Positions 8,664 through 18,238 of a DNA stretch of 55,586 bases are shown here, piece by piece. Under the pieces are notes generated by a model that saw only the letters and a program-made list of their open reading frames with translations, searched no databases and was not told where the DNA came from. The stretch is from CAZSCF01 sp964605365 (lineage in GTDB: Bacteria; Patescibacteriota; Minisyncoccia; Moranbacterales; UBA2206). The DNA is taken from the NCBI GenBank assembly GCA_964605365.1, contig CAZSCF010000002.1:1-55586 (forward strand). Reading direction: 5' to 3'. Within the stretch, counting starts at the first letter, position 1; each line of letters begins with the position of its first letter. The position numbers were made by a program, and so were the translations under genes.

Positions 8664-9821
8664 TTAATTTTTAATTGGCATCATTATATAAATATAATCC
8701 TCTAAAATTTCTCCGGTTTTTTCATCTATCTCCTTTATAACAACCGGTGATGTTTCATTATTAAAAAGAATGGCCACCTGTTTACTTGATGCTGAATTTA
8801 GTCCGTCTAATAAATACCTTGGATTAAAAATAACTCGCTGATTTTGGCCAATAATATCAGCCCCTATTTCCGAACTATTCTCTCCAACTTCTGAATTTTT
8901 TGCTCCAATTATTATTTTTTTTCCAGTCAAGTTGGTTTCCAAAAAAATCTCACCCGACTTCCCCTGTGTAAAAACATTTGCCATCTTAACCGCTCCTAAG
9001 CCAAGATTTTTATCTAAAACCGCTTTCGTTCCAAATTTTTCCGGAATAATGTGTTTATATTCGGGATATTTACCGTTAATTAATCGCGATATTATTCTTA
9101 CCCCATTAATTTCAAAAAAAATCTGCCCATCTTCGATGGTTATTATTATATCCCCATCCATCCCTGAAACAATTCTAAGCAACTCAACCAGTGTGCCGGC
9201 TGGAATTATAATATTATTTATTTTTTTTATAAAAACGGGGTAAGCTTCTTTATTTATGTTCTCATTTTTTAATTTAAATCTACTTTCTGATAATCGAAAA
9301 CTGTCTGTAGCAGCAAAAAAAACATCCTTTTCGGTTAAAATAACATTCACACCGGTTAATTCTTGTCTCATTTCATTAAAAGCTATACAGGGCAATGTTT
9401 TTAAAAGTATATTTTTAAAATCAACCACAGGAATAGAAAATAAAAATACTGTCTTTTTAAAAGGAATTAAAGGAAAATCTTCTGCAGAAAGCCCCCTTAT
9501 AACAGCTTTTAATGGTCCGCTGCTTATTTTTAATTCTTGATTTATAATTTCCATGCTTATATTTTCCTTTTCTGATGGCAAGTTATTCACAAAACCACTA
9601 ATTATTTTAGCAGGAATGGTAATACTACCTGTTTTTTCTATTTTAGCGCCTATTTTAGAACTAATTCCTATTTCTAAATTAGTTGCTGATATTTTTAAAC
9701 TATTTTTATCAGATTCTAATAAAATATTATTTAGAATCGGTAATGTTGATTGCTTGGAAACTACTCTTTCTGAATTTAAGATAGCTTTTTTAAAATTATC
9801 TCTAGTACAAATTAATTTCAT
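8664..9821 (-). CDS. dnaN: DNA polymerase III beta subunit (sliding clamp)
   Basis: Ring-shaped processivity clamp for DNA polymerase III and binding platform for repair proteins. 385 residues with three clamp folds; recognisable stretches are MKLICTRDNFKKAI at the start, TLPILNNILLE, ISRLINGKYPEY and the C-terminal YIYIMMPIKN, close to the family YMLMPMRL ending. It is a little longer than the usual 366 residues. It sits downstream of dnaA on the same strand with a 245-base spacer containing DnaA boxes. Confidence 0.96.
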   Translation of the reverse strand: MKLICTRDNFKKAILNSERVVSKQSTLPILNNILLESDKNSLKISATNLEIGISSKIGAKIEKTGSITIPAKIISGFVNNLPSEKENISMEIINQELKISSGPLKAVIRGLSAEDFPLIPFKKTVFLFSIPVVDFKNILLKTLPCIAFNEMRQELTGVNVILTEKDVFFAATDSFRLSESRFKLKNENINKEAYPVFIKKINNIIIPAGTLVELLRIVSGMDGDIIITIEDGQIFFEINGVRIISRLINGKYPEYKHIIPEKFGTKAVLDKNLGLGAVKMANVFTQGKSGEIFLETNLTGKKIIIGAKNSEVGENSSEIGADIIGQNQRVIFNPRYLLDGLNSASSKQVAILFNNETSPVVIKEIDEKTGEILEDYIYIMMPIKN

Positions 9822-9905
9822 AAATATATTTTTTTAATTATTATTATTAAATAAAGGAAAAAAACTAGATAATTATTAAATGGGGCGCAAAATAAGGAAA
9901 TTTAG

Positions 9906-9925
9906 TGTGGATAATTAGTGGATAA
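9906..9925. promoter_or_regulatory. DnaA boxes between dnaA and dnaN
   Basis: TGTGGATAA at 9906-9914 is a perfect inverse of TTATCCACA; AGTGGATAA at 9917-9925 matches 8 of 9. A weaker site (TTATCCAGT) is at 10053. They may form part of a bipartite origin or autoregulate the dnaN region. The remaining spacer (9822-10066) is AT-rich without another recognisable feature. Confidence 0.7.
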
Positions 9926-10066
9926 TATATTAAAATAGAAATGATTTTTGTGTTGTTTAATTGAAAGTGTTTTTAAAAAAAATAAAACCTAAATATAAAT
10001 TAACAAAAAAACATATATAAAGTACCAGGTTATAATAAGATTTATATACAGGTTATCCAGTTATTA

Positions 10067-11458
10067 TTAACCTATTTTATATAATTGTTCTTTGAGGTGG
10101 GCTATATCTTCAATAAGTTTTTCATTAAATTCTAATTCTTTTTTTATTTTTTCAAATGCATGCATAGCGGTTGTGTGATCTCTGCCTCCTAATTTTTCAC
10201 CTATTCCTGGATAGGAATAGTTAAGCTCACTTCTCATTAAATAAATGGCTATTTGACGCGGTCTAACAATTTCTTTTTTTCTACCTTTAATTACTAAATC
10301 ATCCTGATTAATGCCATAAAAATCAGAAACAAGCTTAAAAATGTGTTTGTGGGTTATTCCTTTTCTTTTCCCGCTTGAAACAAGCTCTGATAAGCAAGAA
10401 GAAACAAATTCTGGGGTTATTTTTTCATTGGAAAGCTGAGACAAAACAAAAACCCTGTTTAAGGCACCCTCCAACTCTCTAATGTTATTGGTAATATTTG
10501 AAGCGATAAACTCGAGTGCGGCTAAATCTATTTCAAGGCCCAGTTCATCCGATTTTTTCCTTAAAATAGCCATTCTTGTTTCAAAATCGGCTCGAGAGAC
10601 ATCTGCGATCATTCCTCCTTCAAAGCGAGATCTAAGCCTTTCTTCAAGGGTTGGAATGGCCTTTGGTGGTCTATCACTACTTAAAACTATCTGTTTGTTT
10701 AGCTGGTAAAGGTGATTAAAGATATGAAAAAATTCTTCTTGGGTTTTTTCTTTTCCTGAGAGAAATTGTATATCATCAATAATTATAAGGTCTATTTTTT
10801 GATAATGCTCTTTAAATTCCTTAATTTTTTGGTTTTTTATAGAATCGATTAATTCTCCGGTAAATCTTTCCGAAGTAATATATTTTACCTTTATTTTCGG
10901 GTTTTTTTGCAAAACTTCATTCCCAATAGATTGTAAAAGATGGGTTTTCCCCAGACCCACTCCCCCGTAAATAAATAAGGGATTATAGACCTTGCCAAGA
11001 TTTTGAGAAACAACATAACAAGCAGCTCGAGCTAATTCATTGCTGCCTCCAACAATAAAGTTTTCAAAAATATATTTTGGATTTAAATTGGTTTCTTGGC
11101 TTATTTCAGCCACTATCCCCTTGTTTTTGGATAAATAATTGCTGCTTGAGCCGCTCTTTGAAGGAGGTAAAACAGCGTCAACCAGAGGCTCCTTGGTTGT
11201 GGAAAGAAGAGAATTGGTAAGAATCGCACAAGAAACGTTTTTTATGTCATTTTGAACATTGCGTAATGCGCGTAAAATATAGGGTTTATACTTATTTTCA
11301 AGCCATTCTTTCGCAAATCCATTAGGAACGCCAATACAAACATCTCCATTTTTATTTGACAGAATACAGGTATTTTTAAACCAAGTGACGAAGTTGGCTC
11401 TAGAAATAGAAAGCTCTATTTCCCCCAGAGCCGCTTGCCAAAGTTCTTCATTGAGCAT
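10067..11458 (-). CDS. dnaA: Chromosomal replication initiator protein DnaA
   Basis: AAA+ ATPase that binds DnaA boxes at oriC and melts the origin. 463 residues in four domains: N-terminal DnaB-interaction domain (LWQAALGEIELSIS, FVTWFKNT), a linker rich in Ser and Lys near 85-115, the AAA+ core with Walker A GGVGLGKTH (165-173) and Walker B LIIIDDIQF (about 225), and the C-terminal box-binding domain with GGRDHTTAMHA. It is flanked on both sides by DnaA boxes and is divergent from rpmH, the classical origin arrangement. Confidence 0.97.
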   Translation of the reverse strand: MLNEELWQAALGEIELSISRANFVTWFKNTCILSNKNGDVCIGVPNGFAKEWLENKYKPYILRALRNVQNDIKNVSCAILTNSLLSTTKEPLVDAVLPPSKSGSSSNYLSKNKGIVAEISQETNLNPKYIFENFIVGGSNELARAACYVVSQNLGKVYNPLFIYGGVGLGKTHLLQSIGNEVLQKNPKIKVKYITSERFTGELIDSIKNQKIKEFKEHYQKIDLIIIDDIQFLSGKEKTQEEFFHIFNHLYQLNKQIVLSSDRPPKAIPTLEERLRSRFEGGMIADVSRADFETRMAILRKKSDELGLEIDLAALEFIASNITNNIRELEGALNRVFVLSQLSNEKITPEFVSSCLSELVSSGKRKGITHKHIFKLVSDFYGINQDDLVIKGRKKEIVRPRQIAIYLMRSELNYSYPGIGEKLGGRDHTTAMHAFEKIKKELEFNEKLIEDIAHLKEQLYKIG

Positions 11459-11867
11459 AAAAATAAGAAGTGTTAGTTTGTTAGCCAGAGCAATATAAGT
11501 GTCTTTTGTCTTTAATGCCTTAAATAAGCCTTGATTGGTAATTGCTTTTGTTTTTTTATCTCAAATTTTTTAGCTAGACCTTATTTTAAAAAACAAAACA
11601 AGCTTGGCGTGACACAATATTAAAGCTATTGTAATAAAAAGTATAGCAAAAACGGAAAATAAGAGCTAGTGCATAAAGTGGATAAAGATGTTAATAAATT
11701 GTTGATAATGGATTTTTTAGACAGACCTTTTTTGTGTTAATTTTTTAATTCAAATTCTCAAAAAAAGCCTAAAATTAAAAGCAAAAAATAATTGACTATT
11801 TAACCAATAGTTGATAAGCTTTAAATTAGTTAAATTAAACCATAAAATAATTTTTTTATTAAAATTT
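11459..11867. other. oriC: Putative replication origin (oriC) between dnaA and rpmH
   Basis: A 409-base gene-free, very AT-rich spacer between divergent dnaA and rpmH. DnaA-box-like sites in one orientation: AGTGCATAA (11668-11676), AGTGGATAA (11677-11685, 8 of 9), TGTTGATAA (11700-11708, 8 of 9) and AGTTGATAA (11809-11817). The two direct neighbours at 11668-11685 abut without a gap. AT-rich stretches at about 11720-11790 could be the unwinding element. A TTGACT at 11792 may be part of a promoter toward rpmH, but no good -10 follows at the right spacing. A cumulative GC-skew plot over the genome should turn here. Confidence 0.75.
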
Positions 11868-12005
11868 ATGAGTCAAACATATAAGCCTAAAAGCGCAAAA
11901 AGAAAGAAAAAGCAGGGTTTTAGAAAAAAAAGCCAGACATCTAATGGAAAAAATGTTTTAAAAAGAAGAAGACAAAAAGGCAGAAAAAAGCTGACCACTG
12001 TTTAA
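11868..12005 (+). CDS. rpmH: 50S ribosomal protein L34
   Basis: Small basic protein of the large ribosomal subunit, 45 residues. The start at 11868 gives MSQTYKPKSAKRKKKQGF, matching the family N-terminus; the reading frame is open upstream but the extra residues are not conserved. The C-terminal NVLKRRRQKGRKKL is diagnostic. First gene of rpmH-rnpA-yidC-jag, next to the origin as in most bacteria. Confidence 0.96.
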   Translation: MSQTYKPKSAKRKKKQGFRKKSQTSNGKNVLKRRRQKGRKKLTTV

Positions 12006-12052
12006 TCTTCTAAATGTTAGATAACAATGTTCCAAATTATTTTTTTAAAACA

Positions 12053-12391
12053 ATGCTTTTATTAAAAAATAGACTAAGAAAAAAACAGGAATTTGAAAAT
12101 GTTTATAAAAAAGGAAAGACTTTTTCTGATGAGGGTATTACTGTTCGATTTGTAAAAAATAACCTGGAATATTCTCGCATTGGCTTTGTGGTGAGTGGAA
12201 AATTTTCAAAAAAAGCAGTCGAGAGAAATAGAATTAAAAGGCAATTAAGGACTATTTTGCAAAAAAATGTTGAGGTGTTATCTTTGGGCATAGATTTAGT
12301 TTTTATCCCAAGAAAAAGAACAGAAACGACCCATGAGACGCTTCAAAAAAACATCGAAAAAGCTCTTAAAAAAGCCAAAATAATTAATTAA
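12053..12391 (+). CDS. rnpA: Ribonuclease P protein component
   Basis: Basic protein cofactor of RNase P, which trims tRNA 5-prime leaders. With the start at 12053 it has 112 residues beginning MLLLKNRLRKKQEFENVYKKG; an in-frame ATG at 12014 would add 13 non-conserved residues. The RNR signature region is KKAVERNRIKRQLR. The RNA subunit gene (rnpB) was not seen in this window. Confidence 0.94.
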   Translation: MLLLKNRLRKKQEFENVYKKGKTFSDEGITVRFVKNNLEYSRIGFVVSGKFSKKAVERNRIKRQLRTILQKNVEVLSLGIDLVFIPRKRTETTHETLQKNIEKALKKAKIIN

Positions 12392-12403
12392 AGGAAAAAA
12401 CAA

Positions 12404-13195
12404 ATGTCAGCAATTTTTAATAGTTTTGTTTATCTGCCCGTATATAATTTATTAATTTTTGTTTACTCGGTTTTTTCTTGGAAAGATTTTGGTATAGCCA
12501 TTATCATTGTTACTTTGATAATAAAATTTTTATTAATTCCTCTTAGTAAAAAGCAAATAGAATCGCAGAAAAAAATGCAAGATCTTCAGCCAAAGATAAA
12601 AGAGGTGCAGGAAAAATATAAAAATGACAAGGAAAAACAGAGTCGGGCTTTACTGGAACTTTACAAGGAAAATAAGACAAACCCTTTTTCTGGCTGCCTT
12701 CCTCTTATTATTCAACTGGTCTTTTTAATTGCTATTTATCGGGTTCTTTTTAATATTTCTAATGCTGGACTCAAGGTTGACGCAAGCTCTCTTTATGCTT
12801 TTGTTCCTGATCCGGGACAAATCAATAAGTTATTCTTGGGCATAATTGATCTTTCCTCGACTCTTAATATCGGCAATCTTTCTTTTAGGGATATGCCGCA
12901 GTTGGTGCTTATTTTATTGGCTGCCGGATCTCAATATATACAAACAAAAATGCTTATGGGGGCCAAAAAAGAAGAAAAGAAAGATAAAAAACAGCCTGAA
13001 AACAACAATAAGCAGCCTGATTTTTCAGAAATTATGACCAAGCAAATGCTTTATTTGGGTCCCTTGCTAACGCTTTTTATTGGTATAAAGTTTCCGTCCG
13101 GCCTGGCTCTTTATTGGTTGGTTTCTACTAGCTTTATGATAATTCAACAATATTATTTAACTAAAAATACTGAAAAAGCAAACAAGGCAGAATAA
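12404..13195 (+). CDS. yidC: Membrane protein insertase YidC/Oxa1 family
   Basis: Inserts and folds membrane proteins alone or with SecYEG. 263 residues, the short form lacking the large periplasmic domain of Gram-negative YidC. Core signatures: IIKFLLIPLSKKQIESQKKM followed by a charged coiled coil (LQPKIKEVQEKYKND), NPFSGCLPLIIQL and a late GLALYWLVS. Five membrane segments can be traced. A clear Shine-Dalgarno AAGGAAA lies before the ATG. The charged loop near residues 185-205 (KKEEKKDKKQ) faces the cytoplasm by the usual topology. Confidence 0.95.
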   Translation: MSAIFNSFVYLPVYNLLIFVYSVFSWKDFGIAIIIVTLIIKFLLIPLSKKQIESQKKMQDLQPKIKEVQEKYKNDKEKQSRALLELYKENKTNPFSGCLPLIIQLVFLIAIYRVLFNISNAGLKVDASSLYAFVPDPGQINKLFLGIIDLSSTLNIGNLSFRDMPQLVLILLAAGSQYIQTKMLMGAKKEEKKDKKQPENNNKQPDFSEIMTKQMLYLGPLLTLFIGIKFPSGLALYWLVSTSFMIIQQYYLTKNTEKANKAE

Positions 13196-13316
13196 AAATA
13201 ACTGTTAATTTCAATCTCGTGTCCTTTTTGGCCAAATTTGTGGTAATAAGTGAATTTTGAGTTTCTATAAGAAACAAAGAATTTAAACTAAATAGGATAG
13301 GGGTATAAGTAAAATT

Positions 13317-13814
13317 ATGGAAAACCATGAGCAAAAACGATCGGATGAGGAAATAACAAAAGAAACCATTCAGGCGCTAGTTGTAAAAATGGGCTTTCCT
13401 TGCGAAGTAGAAATAATTAAAAACCAAGAACAAGAGGAATCTGAAAAAAAACTAGTTTGTAATATAAAAACCAAAGAATCTAATTTTTTAATCGGGCAAT
13501 ATGGCGTAAATCTCCAGTCTCTCCAGCATATCGGCAGGCTTTTGATCAATAAACAAAAAATAGAACAACGAATTAATTTCCTTTTGGACGTTAATTCGTA
13601 TCGCCAAGAAAAAAACTCTTCGATAATAAGGCTGGCGAATGATATGGCTCAGCAGGCGCTACAAGAAAGAAGGGCTGTTGTTCTCCGTCCAATGTCTCCA
13701 TATGAGAGAAGAATCGTCCATTTAGAATTAAGCAAAAACGCTCAAATTAAAACGGAGAGCATGGGAGAGGGAGAAAACAGGAAGGTCGTAGTTAGCCCGG
13801 CTAACCTAACCTAA
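13317..13814 (+). CDS. jag: Jag/KhpB-type KH-R3H RNA-binding protein
   Basis: Cytoplasmic RNA-binding protein of 165 residues. It lacks the N-terminal Jag-N domain of Firmicutes relatives and keeps a KH domain with the G-x-x-G loop in LIGQYGVNLQSLQHI and a C-terminal R3H domain (RPMSPYERRIVHLEL, R-x3-H). In Firmicutes KhpA/KhpB pair to bind small RNAs and affect division and wall synthesis; that function is assumed here. Position directly after yidC is the conserved neighbourhood, with a 121-base spacer. Confidence 0.9.
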   Translation: MENHEQKRSDEEITKETIQALVVKMGFPCEVEIIKNQEQEESEKKLVCNIKTKESNFLIGQYGVNLQSLQHIGRLLINKQKIEQRINFLLDVNSYRQEKNSSIIRLANDMAQQALQERRAVVLRPMSPYERRIVHLELSKNAQIKTESMGEGENRKVVVSPANLT

Positions 13815-13836
13815 TTCTCTTTAAGAGGGTACATTT

Positions 13837-15270
13837 ATGGCAGTAGCCAAAAAAATAGCTTACAATATTGTTGTTAGCAGTGTTTCAAAAGCGCTTGCGA
13901 CTGTTTTGGCTTTGGTTTCCATAGGATTTATTACTAGATATTTAGGGAAAGAGGGTTTTGGTGACTATGCAACTTTGTTGGCGTTTTTAGCTTTTTTTAC
14001 GGCGATTGCTGATCTGGGTCTTTATCATATTTCAACACGAGAAATTTCCAGGGTAGGTGCGGATGAAGAGAAGGTAATCGGAAACATTTTTTCTCTCAGA
14101 CTGGCCGCATCCTTGTTGGTGGTAGTTGTTTCACCAGCAATAATTTTTTTCTTGCCTTATCCTTCCATAGTAAAGCAAGGCATTTTTATTGTGGCACTCT
14201 CCTTTTTATTTTCCTCCTCCTATCAAATGCTTAACGGGGTTTTCCAAAAAAATTTGGCTATGGACAAGGTGGTTTTGGCCGAACTTATGGGCAAAGTTGT
14301 TCAAGTGGCTGTTATTATAATATCGGTAAAATTGAAATTAAGTTTGCTTTGGATAATATCTTCCCTGCTCTGCTATATGATTGTCAGTTTTTTTATAGTG
14401 TTTTTTTGGTCTAGAAAATATATTAAATTTAAATTACAATTCGATTTTTCTTATTGGAAATCTTTTTTAAAGGAATCTTTGCCATTAGGAGCAGTAGCAA
14501 TTATTACCTTTCTTTATTTCAAAATGGACACACTGATGCTTTCTTTTATGAAGAGCAACGCAGATGTGGGTATTTATAATGCGGCTTACAAGGTTCTAGA
14601 AAATATAACGTTTTTTCCGGCTATGGTGGTAGGGCTGGTGATGCCTATTTTATCTAAAAATATATTTCTAAATAAAAAAGAATTTCAAGATGTTGCCAAC
14701 AAGACATTTAAATTTTTTCTAATAGTAATTATTCCTTTAATTGTTGGAACTCTTTTTCTTTCGGAAGGCATAATCGGCGTTATCAGTGGTTCGGGATTTT
14801 CAGAATCGGCAGTTGTTTTGCGTATATTGGTTTTTGCTTTAGCGTTGATATTTTTTGGGCATTTTTTTAATATAATTTTGATTGTTGGAAATTTACAAAA
14901 AAAACTGATGCTAATTTTATCTTTGGCTGCAGTCGTCAATATTTCTTTGAATTATTTTTACATACCCAAGTTTTCTTATTTGGCTTCGGCCTGGGCGTCT
15001 GTTATAACAGAGCTGGTGGTTGTTTTTTTCACAGCCCTGATGGTTTTTATGAGAATTAAATATTTTCCAAAAATTGAAAAATTTTCAGAACTTCTTTTAG
15101 CAGGCATTTTAATGAGTCTTTTTCTTTTTATTTTTAAAGACGTTAATTTTTTTGTGCTCATTTTGAGCAGCTCGATTTTGTACTTTATTTTTATTTGGAT
15201 TTTTGGCGTTGTTACAACTTCTGAGATTCTTAGCCTAATTAGCAAAAAAGGAATTCAAAAATATGAATAA
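13837..15270 (+). CDS. Polysaccharide flippase (Wzx/MurJ-superfamily, MOP exporter)
   Basis: 477-residue polytopic protein with about 12 to 14 membrane segments, beginning MAVAKKIAYNIVVSSVSKALA and containing FITRYLGKEGFGDYATLLA, typical of Wzx-type oligosaccharide flippases. It would turn lipid-linked saccharide units across the membrane. It starts a five-gene polysaccharide cluster and its stop overlaps the next start by eight bases, implying co-translation. MurJ is an alternative, but the GT2 and O-antigen-ligase-like neighbours favour an exopolysaccharide or glycan-coat role. Confidence 0.88.
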   Translation: MAVAKKIAYNIVVSSVSKALATVLALVSIGFITRYLGKEGFGDYATLLAFLAFFTAIADLGLYHISTREISRVGADEEKVIGNIFSLRLAASLLVVVVSPAIIFFLPYPSIVKQGIFIVALSFLFSSSYQMLNGVFQKNLAMDKVVLAELMGKVVQVAVIIISVKLKLSLLWIISSLLCYMIVSFFIVFFWSRKYIKFKLQFDFSYWKSFLKESLPLGAVAIITFLYFKMDTLMLSFMKSNADVGIYNAAYKVLENITFFPAMVVGLVMPILSKNIFLNKKEFQDVANKTFKFFLIVIIPLIVGTLFLSEGIIGVISGSGFSESAVVLRILVFALALIFFGHFFNIILIVGNLQKKLMLILSLAAVVNISLNYFYIPKFSYLASAWASVITELVVVFFTALMVFMRIKYFPKIEKFSELLLAGILMSLFLFIFKDVNFFVLILSSSILYFIFIWIFGVVTTSEILSLISKKGIQKYE

Positions 15271-16138
15271 TTGCCCTAAGGTTTTTATTGTAATCCTAAA
15301 CTATAATGGCAAAAATGTAATCAAAAAATGCTTAACCAGTGTTTTTAAGATTGATTATTCAAATTTTGAAGTTGTTATTGTCGATAATGGTTCTACGGAC
15401 GGGTCTTTTGAGATGGCCAAAAATACTTTTTCTAAGGCCAGTTTTATAAAAAATGAAGAAAATCTGGGATATTCTGCCGGAAACAATGTCGGTATTCGTT
15501 TTGCGCTTGAAAGGATGGCAGAATACGTGCTCGTTTTAAATAATGATACGGACGTTGAAAAAGACTTTTTAAAAAAACTCGTAGAGGAAGGAGAAAAAAA
15601 TAGCCTGGCTGGCATTTTGAGCCCGGTGATTTTTAATGGAATTACCAGGGATGTGTGGTTTTCTGGAGGAAAAATCAATTGGTTGAGAATGAAATCTTGG
15701 CATGAAACAGATATTAAAAAAAAGGAAAACTATGAAACGGAATACATAACTGGCTGTGCTATGTTAATAAAGGCGGAAGTTTTTAAAAAAAGCGGACTTT
15801 TTGATGAAAACTTTTTTCTTTATTGGGAGGATGCGGACTTTAGCATAAGAGCGGCGCGAGCCGGATTTAAAAACATAGTTGTTTCTTCCAGCTGGATTTA
15901 TCATATCGAAGAAAGCGAAAAGCTCAACAAAAATAAAATTTATTGGTTGGTTTTTTCCGGGCTTCTTTTTTTTAAAAAAAATACACCTGCTTTTTTAAGA
16001 TGGTGGGTTTTTGCGTATGTTTTTCTTCGAAAGCTTAAAAACAAGAAGGATGTTTTAAAAAGGAAAAACAACAAAGATGTTGCTGAAATGGTACAAAAAG
16101 CTTACGTTGATTTTGATAAAGCAAAAAAAGGCTTTTAA
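15263..16138 (+). CDS. GT2-family glycosyltransferase (rhamnosyltransferase-like)
   Basis: Inverting GT-A glycosyltransferase of 291 residues. The nucleotide-sugar fold is clear: VFIVILNYNGKNVIKKCL, VVIVDNGSTDGS, and the metal-binding NNDTDV near residue 93; ENFFLYWEDADFSIRA carries the acceptor-side ED motif. The family includes rhamnosyl- and related transferases acting at the inner face of the membrane. A basic, Lys-rich tail may contact lipid. It overlaps the flippase gene by eight bases and is followed by a second GT2 gene. Confidence 0.9.
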   Translation: MNNCPKVFIVILNYNGKNVIKKCLTSVFKIDYSNFEVVIVDNGSTDGSFEMAKNTFSKASFIKNEENLGYSAGNNVGIRFALERMAEYVLVLNNDTDVEKDFLKKLVEEGEKNSLAGILSPVIFNGITRDVWFSGGKINWLRMKSWHETDIKKKENYETEYITGCAMLIKAEVFKKSGLFDENFFLYWEDADFSIRAARAGFKNIVVSSSWIYHIEESEKLNKNKIYWLVFSGLLFFKKNTPAFLRWWVFAYVFLRKLKNKKDVLKRKNNKDVAEMVQKAYVDFDKAKKGF

Positions 16139-16185
16139 GAGCAGGATTTATATATTAAAAATAATTTGAAGAAATCCGGAAAAAA

Positions 16186-16986
16186 ATGAGCATCTTGGCA
16201 GCCAAAAAATTATCTGTTATTATCGTAAACTACAAAAGTGAGAACAATCTTTTGCGTTCTCTTTTGTCTTTGTTTGATCTTCTAAAAAATATCGACTGCG
16301 AAATCATTATAATTAACAATGATAAAAAAGGCTGTTTAGTGGAAGTTGAAAAAAAATTTTCTGAAGTCAAGATAATAGAACAGAACAAAAATATTGGCTT
16401 TGGCAGCGCGGTTAATATGGGAGCCAAGATGGCTACTGGAGAAATTTTTTTTCTTTTAAATCCAGATACAGAGATAGTTTCCAGGCAATTTCAGGATATT
16501 TTTAATGAGTTTTTTAAAAACAAAGAAACAGGTATTATTGGTAGCTGCATAACGGATTTTTTCGGTCAAGTTCAGCCCTGGATTGCCGGAACAAGAAAAA
16601 ATTTTTGGGATCTTTTGCAAAACAATCTAGGGATTAAAAAAAGCAAAAAAATCTGGAAAACGTCCCAAAAGATCGAGGCTAGTTGGGTGGCGGCAACAGC
16701 CATGTTTATAAGAGGAGAGCTGTTTTTAGAGCTTGGAGGATTTGATGAAAATTTTTTTATGTATTTTGAGGACGTAGATCTTTGCGAAAGAGCTAAAAAA
16801 GAGGGAAAAAAAATTATTTATTTTCCGGATTTCAAAGTGAAACATTTAAATGGCGCAAGCTTTAAAGATAAGGGGCTCCAAAAAAAATATTATTATGTTT
16901 CGCAAGAATATTATTTTAAAAAACATTGTCAAAAGTGGGAATGGGCTTTAATTAAATTAATTGGAAAATTTTTCTGTGCTTTATAA
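16186..16986 (+). CDS. GT2-family glycosyltransferase, second copy
   Basis: 266-residue GT-A transferase of the same kind as its upstream neighbour but diverged: KLSVIIVNYKSENNLLRSL, IIIINNDKKG, LLNPDTEI as the metal-binding motif, and ENFFMYFEDVDLCERA. The donor and acceptor are unknown. The 3-prime end overlaps the next gene by 26 bases in another frame, so translation is probably coupled. Confidence 0.9.
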   Translation: MSILAAKKLSVIIVNYKSENNLLRSLLSLFDLLKNIDCEIIIINNDKKGCLVEVEKKFSEVKIIEQNKNIGFGSAVNMGAKMATGEIFFLLNPDTEIVSRQFQDIFNEFFKNKETGIIGSCITDFFGQVQPWIAGTRKNFWDLLQNNLGIKKSKKIWKTSQKIEASWVAATAMFIRGELFLELGGFDENFFMYFEDVDLCERAKKEGKKIIYFPDFKVKHLNGASFKDKGLQKKYYYVSQEYYFKKHCQKWEWALIKLIGKFFCAL

Positions 16987-18238
16987 ATTGTTTTTATTTT
17001 TTTGTATTTTACTGCCTTTCCAGATAGCACTTAATCCGACGGAAGGAATTGATTTGGCGTCAAGTAGAATTTTTATTTTATTGTTTTTATTTCTTTGTTT
17101 AGCAGACGGGTTAAAAAATAATAAACTAAAGATTCCTTTTAATGTTCAAACCGGGCTTATTTTTTCATTTCTTTTTTTAAACGGGCTTTCTTTTTTTGTA
17201 GCGGAAAACAGCGATTGGTCCATTCGAAAATTGATGTTTCTTTTTTCTATTTTTCCGGTTTATTTTGTGGCTACATATTTGATAGATAACAGAGAAAAAG
17301 CGGTCAATGTTATTAAGGCGCTTGTTTGGGGCGGCGTTGCCGCGGCTATTTTGGGGATAATTCAATTTTTTTCCCAATTTATTTTCAGTTTAGAAGGGGT
17401 ATATAAATTTTGGGCTGATTTCATAACTGTGCCATTTTTGGGAAAGACTTTTTCTGTGGCTGTTTTGCAAAATCCTAGCTGGCTGGTTAATGTTTCGAAT
17501 AAAACGTATTTTCGGGCTACCGCCACTTTTCCTGACCCACATATGTTTTCATTTTTTTTAGGAGCAAGTATGTCATTGGCGCTAGGTCTTTTGCTGATAG
17601 AGAAAAAGAAAAGACTACCATGTTTATTCGTGGGCGTGTTGTTGTTGTGTAATTTTTTAACTTTTTCACGCGGCGGATATCTGGGTGTTGTTTGTGGGCT
17701 GGTTTTTTTGCTGTTTTTCTTTTGGGGAAAAATTAGTGCAAGGATTAAAATATTTCTTATGACAGGATGTGTTTTCATTGGATTGCTATTATGGGTAATT
17801 CCTGGTCCGATTTCTGATAGATATGCCTCTATGTTTAATTTCCAAGAAGGTTCAAACAAGGGAAGAATTGAAATTTGGCAAAAAACGCTGAAAATAATTG
17901 AAAGCAATACATTATTAGGCGTTGGAGTTGGTAATTATTCTCTTGAAATAAAGCCTACAGCAACTTACAGGGAACCATACTATGCTCATAATACATATTT
18001 GGATATAGCTGCTGAAACAGGCTTGATAAATGCCTTAATTTGGATTTTTCTGTTGTTTTTTTCTTGGAAATCTTTTATAAAAAAAGCCAATCAAGATGTC
18101 TTGTTTTTGGGTCCAGCAATAGGTATTATTGTTTTTGCCGCACATTCTTTGGCAGAAACCGCAATTTATTCTCCTGTCATTTTAACTTTATTTTTGATTT
18201 TGCTTAGCTTTAATAATATTAAGTCAAATGAGTGTTGA
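16961..18238 (+). CDS. O-antigen ligase/polymerase-like membrane protein (first)
   Basis: 425 residues, about ten to eleven membrane segments, with a large loop near residues 280-350 holding GRIEIWQKTLKIIESNTLLG and YYAHNTYLDIAAETGL, the Wzy_C/WaaL signature. Proteins of this family ligate or polymerise lipid-linked glycans on the outer face of the membrane. In a cell without a classical outer membrane the acceptor could be a wall or surface protein glycan. The start at 16961 lies inside the preceding gene; a later start is possible. Confidence 0.85.
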   Translation: MENFSVLYKLFLFFCILLPFQIALNPTEGIDLASSRIFILLFLFLCLADGLKNNKLKIPFNVQTGLIFSFLFLNGLSFFVAENSDWSIRKLMFLFSIFPVYFVATYLIDNREKAVNVIKALVWGGVAAAILGIIQFFSQFIFSLEGVYKFWADFITVPFLGKTFSVAVLQNPSWLVNVSNKTYFRATATFPDPHMFSFFLGASMSLALGLLLIEKKKRLPCLFVGVLLLCNFLTFSRGGYLGVVCGLVFLLFFFWGKISARIKIFLMTGCVFIGLLLWVIPGPISDRYASMFNFQEGSNKGRIEIWQKTLKIIESNTLLGVGVGNYSLEIKPTATYREPYYAHNTYLDIAAETGLINALIWIFLLFFSWKSFIKKANQDVLFLGPAIGIIVFAAHSLAETAIYSPVILTLFLILLSFNNIKSNEC

